Origin: Nageia nagi
Lineage: Eukaryota; Pinophyta
Direction: 5' to 3'
Length of the DNA stretch: 64,000 nt
Assembly (NCBI GenBank): GCA_050084985.1
Contig: JBITNC010000001.1
Span: 154,132,001-154,196,000 of the forward strand
The position numbers were made by a program, and so were the translations under genes. Shown piece by piece: positions 22,991-34,185 of the stretch; position 1 is the stretch's first letter, and every line of letters begins with the position of its first letter. The notes beneath the pieces are model-generated. The model made no database searches. It was not told the DNA's origin and saw only the letters and a program-made list of their open reading frames with translations.

Positions 22991-23516
22991 GGAGGATGTC
23001 GTTCACTTTGCTTAGATCCAAACTTGTGTTCCCTATTTTCTCATAAACTTGACCTCCTATTTCTAGAATTATTAATTTTTGATAAATTATAGGTTTAGAC
23101 TACCATATAGATAAGTCCAATAAGCTATGATGCTCACTTTGATGGGATGATGAACATGATAACTAAATGACTAAAATACTAAGTGTGACATCACTTGAAT
23201 AGAAGTTTTGTGGATCCCCAAAATCACATGCTATTAAAATATCCATGGGATGAGCTATCAAAATATACAACATCTATTAAAGGCCTTCATGTGATCAGCT
23301 ATCAGAATTGAACTTCTCAATGTCTGTTGAAGGACCATAGTTTGTCATAAAAATTGTTTAAAAAGTCAATGTATGCTTGTAATAATTTCTATGATTCTTC
23401 TCTTTGAGTTGGGTTGAGAAACTTATGCAAGTCCATGTGACCATGAAAATAGTCATTCCACCAGTCACACACGTGATCCATTTCATATAGATAAGAAGTG
23501 ATAAGGGATATGATGA
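22991..23516. other. Unassigned sequence
   Basis: No frame or repeat could be tied to a family. It separates the Tat-related region from the fold-back and repeat array that follow. Confidence 0.3.
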
Positions 23517-23549
23517 CCTTATCTACCTTTTCTTATATTTTATATTATG

Positions 23550-23817
23550 ATTTGAATCAACCTTAGATGCTCTTGCATCAATAGTGATAAAGGAATTATA
23601 ATATAAAATAGAAGAAAAGGTAGATAAGTTTTAATATTTCCATTTCATTTGAATCAACCTTTTTATGGGCCCATCACAAAGGAAGAAAGTGACAACATAT
23701 TCCCTTATCTACCTTACTATTTTCTTCTATTTTAAAACTTATCTACCTTTTATTCTATTTTCTATTATGATTCCTTCATCACTATTGATGCAAGAGCATA
23801 TAAGGTTGATTCGAATC
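23550..23817. repeat. Inverted repeat with ~86-bp arms (fold-back)
   Basis: The left arm 23550-23634 is the reverse complement of the right arm 23732-23817 with roughly 90% identity. Both share CTCTTGCATCAATAGTGATA or its complement and the GTAGATAAG end. The loop is about 97 bp. A third, partial copy of the TTATCTACCTTTT sequence lies at 23517-23548. The transcript could form a long hairpin. It may be a small non-autonomous DNA transposon or an inverted duplication. Confidence 0.7.
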
Positions 23818-24662
23818 CAACACCTCCTAGAAATCATGTCGATAACATGATATGGTATTATTCTTAATGGTTACACATTATTTGAAACATAACATACTAC
23901 ATTATTAAATAGTGAAGAATCCCATTATGGAGGAAGGAATTCAAATGTAACAAAGTGAAAATGAGGGGCTTGAGTTGGGATCTTGGCATTGAGAGAAAGC
24001 ATCAATAGATTGTAGAAGGTGACCATCATGAACATAATAAATATGGAGGAGCTACAATCTAGGAAAACACCAAGGAGTAACCATTTTCAAAAGGTTTGGG
24101 GTATCATTTTTGTAAAAGAGACTACTCCACAACCATAGCAAAGAATACAAATATTGTGTAGCATTTGAAACAAGGAGTGATCCAATACAACAACAAATAG
24201 GTGGCTTTGGATTTTGCTTATCTAAGGTAGAGGAAAAAATATTTTGAATGGATGGTTGTATGTAAAAGAGGTAGGTGAAGATAGAGAGGAAGGAGGAGAG
24301 ATAATAATTGAATTCATTTGATTTGCAAATGAGAGTCCATTGGTGTTGCTAACCAAAGTGTACTTGTATAGAAAGCCAAAATTCTTTTACAACCATAGAA
24401 TGAGTTCATTTACAAATTCAAAATAACTGTAGCATTACAGTTGTAACATTATGTTAGTATGTTATAGGCAATCATGGTTAGTTTGTCTAGCTTAATAATG
24501 TTACAGTGCATAAGGACCATTATTATATTATTTTTATGCTATCATTAATATTGTAATATAATTGAATATATCAATTTTATGGATTTTTGGTCCAATTTAT
24601 TCTTTAATTATATGTAATCTTATAAGGTCTAATAATTCAAGATCATCATCTTTTCCTGATTA
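23805..24662 (+). repeat. Repeat R, copy R1 (LTR-like)
   Basis: It shares an ordered series of blocks with R2 (26312) and R3 (30724): CAACACCTCC, GAGAGAAAGCATCAA, GTAGAAGGTGACCATCA, ACAACCATAGCAAAGAATAC, GGAGTGATCCAATAC and GTCCATTGGTGTTGCTAACC. It ends near GATCATCAT at 24655. Upstream similarity stops at AAGGTTGATT. At about 850 bp, repeated at both ends of an internal segment, it behaves like an LTR, though no clear primer site was found. Confidence 0.6.
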
Positions 24663-26311
24663 TGTTAGGTTGTATTGGAGTATTATGTTCATTCTTGGTG
24701 TGAGCCTTGGCCATTTTCTATTTGAGGAGTCAGTATTGTGAAGTTAGTTGTGTATTTTAACAATAAAATACTAGGACATTTAGAGTTTTGGCTAGATGTG
24801 GAGTCTAGTCTAGTGGAGACATTCATTTGAGGGTCATTGTTTAATATTAAGCTTACTGTTGAAGAATAAGGAACTTAAGAAGATAGTCAAGTTTCCATTA
24901 AGAACTAATTTGTACCAAGGAGGAACAAGTGTGATCCTAGAAGACATGGAGACAGGATAGACTAGTCTACTCTTATGAAAGAATTTTAATATTCGGATGC
25001 CCAAATTTATGTGATAGGAGAGCACAAGTTGGATGTGGATGAACTATCAAGGAAAGGAGACTTTGTGAATACTTTAAGCATGTTGTAAAGATGATATGGA
25101 GATGATTGTACTTGGAAACTAGTAGTTTAACACCAACTATTGAGGTAGAGATAGAGCATATGTATTTCCATCAAAATAGAGTTATGCCTTGTGTTAAAAA
25201 TTAATAAGATAATGATGACTCTGAGTGGGGTGTTGATAGTATTTAGCTTTGGGGAAGCTAGTGAGGATCATGAGTCTTGTTTGAGTGATCTTGAGTAGGG
25301 CTACTTGGAATATTTGGAGAGCAAAGAGGATCATTACAAGGTCCTCATAGAAATTATGCACTTGGAGAGTGACATGCATGAATTTAATCCTACAAAGTCT
25401 AGGACATAGTTTCTTCTTGAAGAAGGTTGTGGTGTTTAAGTTCTTCATATAGGGAAGGAATTGCAAGCTGAGGTTTGTTGGGATATATACCTATAATATG
25501 ATGCTACAAAATATGGATACGTTATGGCTTGAGAGCATACATATGAAGAATAGTTTGTCTACTAAGGAAGCTAGTGAATATTATCTTATGAAGGAGGCAT
25601 ATATTGAAGATTTTATTATGGACATAATAGAAGAAGATAAATAGGGAAGAAACTTTAGGTAAACCAAGGAAGAACCAAATTTAGATAAACCCTATTCTTA
25701 ATGCATTTTTATTAGAGGGTAGATGCATAGGTATGGATGAATATTTCTTGGTAAATAACTCTTTAAAGTTTGGTTTTGATCAAGTCCTTTCATGTAAAAA
25801 AGTAATGGTTAGTTTTAGCCTTTTCATGGGAATAAACATTAGATACTAGATCTTGTATCTAGTTACATGGTAAATCCCTTTTTATGGAAAAACATTATTT
25901 GAGTTTCATTTACCAATGGCAGTGAAACATGGGAGCTATCATGTGGAGGTAGATTTGGGTTGTATTCTTATTGAGATACATTTGGAATAATTATGGAGAC
26001 AAAATCTCTAATTTGTTTTTTTAAATTTTGAGTAAGGGTTGATTTATGGGAAATATTGTTATTGAATTGGTGGGTCATGGAGATATCTAATGCAACTCTG
26101 CATAAAATTCAAGCAATGGAATATTATAATCCTTGCATTAAGTAAATTCTTTTCATATTATCAATTCAAGAATCCTTGAATTGGATATTTACAATGGTGG
26201 AAATACAAAAGGAATAAATTAAAGAAGATTAAATGTTCCAAGTTTTATGTATGAATGGGACCTTATGATTTTTTTTAATCTCATGAGTCTAATCCAGGAT
26301 TATCAAAGGTT
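24663..26311 (+). pseudogene. Internal region 1 between R1 and R2, with decayed acidic ORF
   Basis: A frame with stops at 25140-25640 encodes EYLESKEDHYKVLIEIMHLE followed by SDMHEFNPTKSRT, preceded by DNDDSEWGVDSI. The same protein is recoverable from 29500-30005, including GEASDDHESYLSDLEWG. The product is acidic and I do not recognise its family. No gag, protease, RT or integrase motifs were found, so the unit looks like a large non-autonomous element with an unknown passenger frame. Confidence 0.5.
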
Positions 26312-26923
26312 GATTAAATCCAACACCTCCCAGTAATCAAGTTAGTAACATGATTTGACATTTATTTTAATGGTTACCCATTATTTTTAGCATAGAAGAC
26401 CTTATCATTGAATGATGAAGAACTCTATGATGTAGAAAAGGATTCAAACACATAAAAGAAAAAATGAGAGGCTAAAGTTAGTATCTTGGCATTGAGAGAA
26501 AGCATCAAAAATTGTAGAAGGTGACCATCAAGAAGAAATTTAATATGGAGGAGCCATGGTGTAGGAAAACACTAAGAAGAAATCATTTTCAAAATGTTTA
26601 AGGTATAATTTTTGTAAAAGAGAATACTCCAAGACCATAAAAAGTAATACAAATGTTGTGTAGCATATGAAACAAGGAGTGATCTAATACCACAACAAAT
26701 AAATGGCATTGGATTTTGGTTATCTAAGGTAGAGGAAAAAATATTTTCAATGGATGGTGGTGCATGTAAAAGAGGGAGGAAAAGATAGAGAGGAAGGAGG
26801 AGATATAATGAGTGACTTCATTTGATTTGGAAATGAGGGTCCATTGGTGTTGCTAACCAAAGTGTACTTGTATGGAAAGCTAGAGTTCATTTAAAACCAA
26901 AGAATGAGTTCATTTACAAATTC
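26312..26923 (+). repeat. Repeat R, copy R2 (truncated by element A)
   Basis: It is collinear with R1 from CCAACACCTCCCAG to GTTCATTTACAAATTC at 26923, where the LTR of element A begins. In R1 the same word is followed by AAAATAACTG, about 250 bp before the end of the repeat. The missing part is not found on the other side of element A. Confidence 0.65.
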
Positions 26924-27243
26924 TGTTAGGTCCCTATACATTATTATTGTTAGGTCAGCTATGGTTATTGTTATTTCCTTACATTATTATTTTTATGTCG
27001 GCTAGTGTCCTTTCATTGTAGTGGCACCCCTTGGACTCCTATATATACTAAAGAGGTATTATCATTTGAGATGTCTATTGTTGTGTAATTGATGTGATGT
27101 AAAGGAAGTTGCCCCCTCGAAGTGGCTTATTACAAAGGAGGTTTCCCCCTAGAAGTGGTTTGTTACAGATTTTATCTCTTATTAAATGTGTTGATCTCTT
27201 TCTCTCATGATTTTATGATATTTTGGGAACTTTGTTCATAACA
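26924..27243 (+). repeat. 5' LTR of copy A
   Basis: 320 bp, beginning TGTTAGGTCCC and ending TTCATAACA. The length equals that of both LTRs of copy B. A TATATATA box and two copies of the GCCCCCTCGAAGTGGCTT-like motif near 27110-27160 are present. Confidence 0.85.
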
Positions 27244-27245
27244 TT

Positions 27246-27257
27246 TGGTACCAGAGA
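27246..27257 (+). promoter_or_regulatory. Primer-binding site, initiator tRNA-Met type, copy A
   Basis: TGGTACCAGAGA follows the LTR after two bases. It is close to the TGGTATCAGAGC complement of the plant initiator tRNA-Met 3' end. Confidence 0.7.
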
Positions 27258-27884
27258 AGATGATTCTAGGGTTTCATGGATCAAAAATAGTCATTGTGGC
27301 ATTTTCACTACCAATTTTTTTTGAGAGGATTTAGATTTTGAAATTTATTGGGTTTTTATAATACATACCAAATAAGTAACATTTCAAATTTCAGATTCTA
27401 ATTAACTATATTTTTTAATTTACACTCAAGGGAAGTTAAGGTTTGTGACTAGTCTCAAAAGTAGGTCTAAAATAGGTGTTCTAGCTAAAAAGGGTATATC
27501 TAAAGTTTTACAGCTCCAAAATAGGTGAGACCTATTGGATTGGTTAGGTTACATACTAAAGTTTATTTTTTACAATTTTCAATGTTTGGGAATAAACAGG
27601 TGATACAAGCCACTTCGTACAATTTCACTCTTCTAAAAAATCCAAAAATTAGCACATTTTGGGAAAGTTGCAGCCATTTCCTCTTGGACTATTAGAATTT
27701 GATGAAATCTATTGCATTGAAAAGAAGACATATGAGGATACCACAATTCTATTTTTTTTGATTCAAAAGATATTGAGAATATAATAAAGAGGAGAGTCTT
27801 GTAGGTGTAGACATGTTCTGGCATCTTTAAACATAGGAGCTATCATTACTTTGCCAACACTGCATCCCGGGGAATTATGGTCTC

Positions 27885-28120
27885 CTACAATGTACTCGTA
27901 GTATATCGCTTAGGCCACTATTGGATTCTCTCACATAACTTTGAGTATATAGAGAGGCCATCATGCTCATGCACATACATGGTATATAGAGAGGTCCTTT
28001 AGGATTCCCTCATGTACCGCAAGTATATTAGCAAGGGCCCTTTTCGAACGGTTGTGCATTAGATAGCACTATCATAGATTTGAGCTCCCACATACCTAGC
28101 ATATATAGGGAGACCCCCTA
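27885..28120 (+). repeat. Degenerate leader repeats with GTATAT/GTAC words, copy A
   Basis: Four to five units of about 45-70 bp repeat a GTATATAG or GTATAT word followed by an AGGCC or AGGTCC-like word and ATTCTCTCA. They match 37670-37905 on the other strand of copy B, where the core reads GTACGT. Here most of those cores are ATGT, ACAT or ATAA. Confidence 0.5.
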
Positions 28121-28135
28121 CAATACTTAGTCAAA

Positions 28136-29058
28136 ATTCCATCAAAAAAAATTGCTACACCAACTAGACCTCTAGAGGGCTCATCCATGATTATAGCAGA
28201 AAGTGAAGACATATTCTTCTGAATATCCCAAGTGGAAGAATTGGTTAAAGGATGTGTAAGGGTGATATGGAGGAATTAAAAAGGGATTTGACAAAAGAGT
28301 TGATGAATAAAATGGATCAAAATATGGAAAAGATTTTTCAACTCATACAAAACCCAGAGGGAAAGATTCCTAAAGATGTTGATATGGCCCAGGGTTATCG
28401 GGAAAATAATGATATTGTTCAAGGAGATAAACTCTTCATTAATAAGCCTAATTCAGGAGGATATGCTTCTACCAATGGAAGTAATCAAGCATGGTTCTCA
28501 AGTGGAATCCAAATCCCCAAGATTGACATGAGGAAGTTTAATTGAAGGGACCCCATCACTTGGATATTTCAAATGGAGCACTTTTTTGATCTACACCAAG
28601 TACCAACATCACAAAAAGTAACTATTGCATCCTTGTACCTAGAGCCTAAGCAGGTTGTATGGTACCAATAGCTTTGTGAATGTAAAAAGGGTTCGATTAT
28701 ATCTTGGTCCATTTTTATAGAGGAACTGATAGCCTACCATGAGGATGTTAAGAATAATTCCTTCTTTACTCAATTGATAAATCTAAGGCAAGAAGGTTCA
28801 ATGATGGAGCACATTCAACAATTTCAAAAGTTGAGTCTTAGAGTGAATGATATACCAGATGATAGATTGTTGGATCTCTTTATGGTAACCTTAAAGGATA
28901 AAATTTAACATGAGGTGCATCTATTTGAACCAACATCCTTAGAGATGGCTTTTAGGATGGCAAGGAAGGTTGAAAGTAAAAATATGGCAATGGCTAAATA
29001 TTCCACATGGGAAGATGAGAAATTTCTAAAAAAGCATCCAGAACTACTAAAATGTTGA
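28136..29058 (+). pseudogene. gag fused to chromodomain tail, copy A (broken)
   Basis: It aligns with the copy B frame along its length. The ATG is now ATT at 28136. A TGA follows IFF near 28224, a deletion near 28250 shifts the frame, and stops occur near 28541 and 28670. Readable parts include GDMEELKRDLTKELM, IQIPKIDMRKFN, DPITWIFQMEHFFDLHQVPT and EHIQQFQKLSLRV. The end YSTWEDEKFLKKHPELLKC is the chromodomain remnant. Here the codon that is a stop in copy B (after EHIQ) is still CAA, so that stop is private to copy B. Confidence 0.8.
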
Positions 29059-29070
29059 GGACAACATTTT

Positions 29071-29086
29071 TTGAAGGAGAGGGGCA
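29071..29086 (+). other. Polypurine tract, copy A
   Basis: TTGAAGGAGAGGGGCA lies immediately before the 3' LTR. It is the usual plus-strand priming site and is shared with copy B. Confidence 0.7.
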
Positions 29087-29365
29087 TGTTAGGTCCCTAT
29101 ACATTATTATTGTTAGGTCATGTATGGTTATTGTTATTTCCTTACATTATTATTGTTATGTTGGCTAGTGTCCTTTCATTGTAGTGGCACCCCTTGGACT
29201 CCTATATATACTAAGGAGATATTAGCATTTGAGATGTCTATTATTTTGTAATTTATGTGATTTAAAGGAGGTTTACCCCTTGAAGTGGCTTATTACAAAG
29301 GATGTTGCCCCCTTGAAGTGGCTTGTTACAAATTTTATCTCTTATTCAACATGTTGAGCTCTTTC
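29087..29365 (+). repeat. 3' LTR of copy A, truncated
   Basis: It begins TGTTAGGTCCC and runs collinear with the 5' LTR until GAGCTCTTTC, then stops about 41 bp short of the expected TTCATAACA end. Many substitutions separate it from the 5' LTR, which indicates an old insertion. Confidence 0.8.
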
Positions 29366-29437
29366 TGTTAGGTCCCTATACATTATTATTGTTAGGTCAG
29401 CTATGGTTATTGTTATTTCCTTACATTATTATTGTTA
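29366..29437 (+). repeat. Extra 72-bp LTR start fragment
   Basis: It repeats the first 72 bases of the same LTR (TGTTAGGTCCC to ATTATTATTGTTA). It is closer to the 5' LTR than to the adjacent 3' LTR (GTCAGCTATGG shared). It then passes without a gap into internal region 2. It marks a recombination or nested insertion breakpoint. Confidence 0.75.
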
Positions 29438-30723
29438 AGCATGTTGCAATGATGATATGGAGCTAATTATACTTGGAAAATAGTAGTTTAACACCATATA
29501 TTGAGGTAGATATAGAGGATATATATTTCCATCAAAATGGAGTTATGCCTTACGTTGAACATTAATAAGATAATGATGAATCTAAGTGGGGTGTTGATAG
29601 TATCTAGCTTGGGGAAGCTAGTGATGATCATGAGTCTTATTTGAGTGATCTTGAGTGGGGTTGCTCATAATATTTGGAGAGTAAAGAGGATCCGTATGAG
29701 GTCCTCATAGAAATTATGCACTTGGAGAGTGGCATGCATGAATGTAATCCTTTAGAGACTAGGACATAGTTTATTCCTTAAGAAGATTATAGTGTTGAAG
29801 TTCTTCATATAGGGAAGGAACTGTAAGCTAAGATTTTTTGGGATATATACCTAGAAGATGATGCTACAACTATGGATACGTTATGACTCAAGAGCATACA
29901 CATGAAGACTAGTTTATCTACTAAGGAAGTTAGTGAATATTATCTCATGAAGGAGGCATATGTTGAAGATATTTTTATAGAGATAATAGAAGAAGATAAC
30001 TAGGGAAGAATTGAATTTAGATAAACCCTATCCTAAATGTATTTTCATTAGAGCGTAGATGCATAGGTATGGATGAATGTTTCTTGATAAATAGCTCTTT
30101 AAAGTTTGGATTTGATCAAGTCCTTTAATGTAAAAAGGTAATAGTTAGTTTTACCCTTTTCATGGGGATAAACATTAGATACTAGATCTTGTATCTAGTT
30201 ACATGGTAAATCCCTTTCTATGGGGAAAACATTATTTGAATTTCATTTACCTATGTCAGTGAAACATGGGATATATCATATGGTGGTATATTTGGGTTGT
30301 ATTCTTATTGAGAGATACATTTGGAATAATTGTGGAGACAAAATCTCTAATTTGGTATTTTAAATTTTGAGTAAGGGTTGGTTGATGGGAAATCTTGTTA
30401 TTGAATTGGTGGGCCATGGAGATCTCTAATATGAAGGAGTTACTATGGTACAAAGTGTTAGATGGAGATTAATATTGAGGGATCCATGTATAATAATTTA
30501 ATATTATGCTAATGCAAATTTGTATAAAATTCAATCAAAGGAATATTATAATCCTTACAGGGAGTAAATTCCTTATATATTATCAATTCAAGAATCCTTG
30601 AATTGAATATTTCCAATGGTGGAACTACAAAAGGAACAAATTAAAGAAGATCCAATATTCAAATTTTTAGGTATGATTAGGAGTTTATGATTTTTTTTAA
30701 TCTCATGAGTCTAATTCAGGATC
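29438..30723 (+). pseudogene. Internal region 2 (copy of 25076-26311)
   Basis: The sequence starts at AGCATGTTGCAATGATGATA, equivalent to 25077, and follows internal region 1 to its end. The acidic ORF is somewhat better kept here: WGVDSI, GEASDDHESYLSDLEWG, YLESKEDPYEVLIEIMHLE and STKEVSEYYLMKEAYVEDIF. Two adjacent stops (TAATAA) before the DND word are shared with copy 1. The family is not recognised. Confidence 0.5.
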
Positions 30724-31565
30724 ATCTAAGGTTGATTAAATCCAACACCTCCCAATAATCAAGTCAGTATCATGATCTAACATTTCTTTTAATGGTTACC
30801 CATCATTATCAACATAGAATACCTTATCATTTAATGGAGAAGAACCCTATTATGTAGGAAAGGATTCAAATACACAAAAGAAAAAATAAGGGGCTCAAGT
30901 TAGTATTTTACCATTGAGAGAAAGCATTAATGAATTGTAGAAGGTGACCATCACAAAGATAATTAATATGGAGAGCTACAATGTTGGAAAATACCAAAGA
31001 GCAACCATTTTCAAAAGGTATGGAATGTCATTTTTGTAAAAGATACTACTCCACAACCATAACAAAGAATAAAAATGTTGTGTAGTATTTGAAATAAGGA
31101 GTGATCCAATACTGCAATGAATAAGTGGTATTGGATTTTGATTGTCTAAGGTGGAGGGAAAATTATTTTGAATGGATGGTGGTTTATGTAAAAGAGGGAG
31201 GACAAGATAGTACAGGATGAGGAGAGATATTGATGGAGTTCATTTAATTTGTAGATGATAATCCATTAGTCTTGCTAACCAAAGTTTTCTTGTACAGCAA
31301 GTTAGAGTTCAATTATAGCTAGAGAATGGGTTCATTTGAAATAATCATGTCATTATGGTTGTAACATTATGTTAGGATATTACAGTTAATTTTTAATGAT
31401 TGATAATGTTGCAATACATGAGGGCCATTTTTTGTTATTTTTATGCTATCACTAATATAGTTATACAACTAAATATATCAATTCATGGATTTTTTTCTAA
31501 TTTAGTCTCCAATCTTATGTAATCCTATGAGGTCCAATAATTTGGGATCATCATATTTTCTTGAT
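30724..31565 (+). repeat. Repeat R, copy R3 (complete)
   Basis: It is collinear with R1 from TTGATTAAATCCAACACCTC to GATCATCATATTTTC. With R1 and R2 it completes a repeat-internal-repeat-internal-repeat array in one orientation. Such arrays arise by recombination between LTRs. Confidence 0.6.
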
Positions 31566-34185
31566 TGCATCAACTACCTCTTTAACTAGAATATAATTTT
31601 TTTACTATCACAATATGTACCATAGGGTGGAAGCAAGAAGTTGGGTCCACTTAAAGAGGAAGTGCAAAGTAAAAATTTAGTGCCAAAAATATTAGGATCT
31701 TGATATGAGACAAATCAAATCTTGATATTTTGGGCCCTTGATCCTAAGAGATATTGGGATCTTGATATGGGCTTGTCAATTGATCCTATATTGGGATCCC
31801 CATATGCAAAAGCTAAATATCATGCTATAGGTTGTAGAGCTCATTTTCCATCTCTACAACCTGCACCTCTTAGCCACTATTACAAGTAGCAGCCAATATT
31901 TTTGAGATCCTTATTTGAGTGTTCCTCCTACCAACTTCTACCTTCAAATTCACCCCACATTTTCCATGTTAGTTTGAGCTATCATGATTACTATCTTTTT
32001 ACTTTTTTTGTTAAAATATCATGTTTTTTTTTTGAAAAAATATCATGAAACCCTTGAATGCTTTTTTGGTTAAGAAAGATCCATGTTTGTACTATTTTTA
32101 GTTAATATATGTCTTACTTGATCTCTGTTTCACACGTCTACTAGTTTCTTCATTTCATAATTATGCCATAACAACTTCCTAAAATGCACTTTCTACTTCT
32201 TTATCATCAAAGATACATAACTAGCTTTATTACTAAAGATCCAAACTCTTTTAGTAGTGTGAATTATATATAGCTTTTGGATGACTTAAACATTTTATAA
32301 ACACCATTGGACCTAGAGCTTGAATTTTGTATATAGTAGACATAATTTTGATGAAATAAAGGCATTATTCTATCTTTTTAAAAATTGTTTTACTATTTTT
32401 GATAGTTACATGTAAGATATATTAAATTCCATGTAAGGAACAACAACAACATGTAGTTCTAGATCAACAAGAGTATAAAACTCTTATGGGTATGGATAAA
32501 CTTCAATTATGTGTAATTATCCTTCGTGTTCAAATTTTAAACACCTATGTCATGTTGAAGAAAAAATCCTCATAGAATGGATCCAAGGCCTTCCCAATAA
32601 CAAATTATATGTCAACTTTCCATTTATGATATGAATTTGAATTGGCAAGATATTAGGAGCAACTTATATAGGTAATTAAACTATCCCAAGAGTATGGTAA
32701 AAAAACCATATTATATATATGATCAATATGAGTTTAAAAACTAAAATTAGTATCCAAAATACTAAACAATATTGTACATGCAAAACGATGCAAAATTTTG
32801 AATTTAACTTAAATTGATGTGAATTTTATGCAAACATGTATATTTTAAGATGATTTAAGTTAAAAAATAGAAATTAAAAAGAATTAGATTCTTATCGCAT
32901 GTCCTTTTGATCTTGATATGATATGTTATGCATAATGTTCCTACTATGAAGTAATGGGTAGTGCAATAGTGGAATGAAGTACAAAAAGCTAGTAAAGCCC
33001 TAACAATGAAATAGAAATACTCTTTTCTTATTGTATCTAGAAAAACTTAGTTGCAAAAACTAAATTGTAAAAATAAGTTGATATCAACTTATATTTAAAT
33101 ACGTTTGGAAAAAAAGCCCCCAAAAATAGTGAAATTAAAAAATAACCTTATAAAATTGTGATTTACAACAATAACTCTCCCCACATTTCTACTCTGTAGA
33201 AAGAGCCATCTAAATGGACTTGTACTTTCATTGCATAATGTTCATAGAATTGTATAATCCTTCACATATAAATATAATCTATATGTAACCCTATTGAGAT
33301 AACTAGTTTTAAATACATAGCGTTGGGTTGGATGTAGAAGTGGCAATTGTTCTTCATATGGGAAGAAAGTGTGAGAATATCTAATATAAGCAATCTAAAT
33401 GTAGTCATGAGTTTGTTGTTTTTATCATGGTTATTTTTGTAAATAAAACTTTTATAAGGCCATTTTTATAATTTCATTATTTATGAGAGTAATTATTTAT
33501 GTCCCTTATATTTATTATTTTGGTATGGTTCACTTTTTAAGAATAATTTAAATTTTAAATACTTTGATATTTTACTACAAGAATTGAATTTATTAGTGAT
33601 AAATGAAATAAAAATTTGTATTTATTTATTTAACCTCAATATTTTCCATTCCTAGTTCTATTTGACTTAAAGAAAGGATTTCTCACATGCGTTTGTCCAT
33701 TATTGATTGGATTTGAATTGAGGTTTTATTTTTTCCATGCAACTTTTTCTAACCTATTATTGAATGAAGATTTTGGTTATTTGGTTTGAAACCTTAGTAG
33801 GATGATCCTTGAATTCATTTCTACCTAACACCTATACTTTTAGCCATATATATATGCTTATAACTCCTAGATTTTTGCCATATGATTTTTTTAGATAAAT
33901 AGTTTTTAGCCATATATATATGCTTCTAACTCCTAGATTTTTTCTTTTCACTTTAGTGTACAATAACTAAATTTAGTTTCAATTTAGGTCCTTTAAATTG
34001 GATATATATAGCATACATGTATTCTTAAACAACATGTGATATTTCTATATGCTAGTTTTCTATTTAAGCATGTGATATCTAATTTATAAAGTAATGCAAT
34101 ATGTTCTATTATATTAAAATTGAGTTTATTTCTATTTCTATGTTATTGCTAATGTTTACATGTGCCTTTTTAATATCATGGATGA
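31566..34185. other. AT-rich sequence without gene
   Basis: I see only local structure. ATCTTGATAT and GGGATCTTGATATG words repeat at 31690-31800, and a ~66-bp tandem duplication lies at 33838-33945. No coding frame longer than background and no element ends were recognised. Confidence 0.35.
33838..33945 (+). repeat. Short tandem duplication
   Basis: The phrase TAGCCATATATATATGCTT followed by TAACTCCTAGATTTTT occurs twice, about 66 bp apart, with a single-base difference. Confidence 0.7.

Larger units (their letters stand above)
26924..29365 (+). mobile_element. Gag-only LTR retrotransposon, copy A (degenerate)
   Basis: This is a 2.4 kb element: 5' LTR, primer site, ~0.9 kb leader, one gag-derived frame, polypurine tract and 3' LTR. 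It has the same structure as copy B (36373-39005, minus). The pol region is absent, and the frame ends with the last residues of a chromodomain integrase. Copy A is older: the start codon is lost, there are stops and a frameshift, the LTRs differ at many positions, and the 3' LTR lacks its final ~41 bp. It is a TR-GAG type non-autonomous element that needs pol in trans. Confidence 0.85.

Noticed and set aside
27633-27824. 63-residue minus-strand frame, also seen as 38182-38403 in the other copy
   Set aside because: It lies in the untranslated leader of the gag-only element; the two copies share sequence because of common descent, but frame starts and ends differ.
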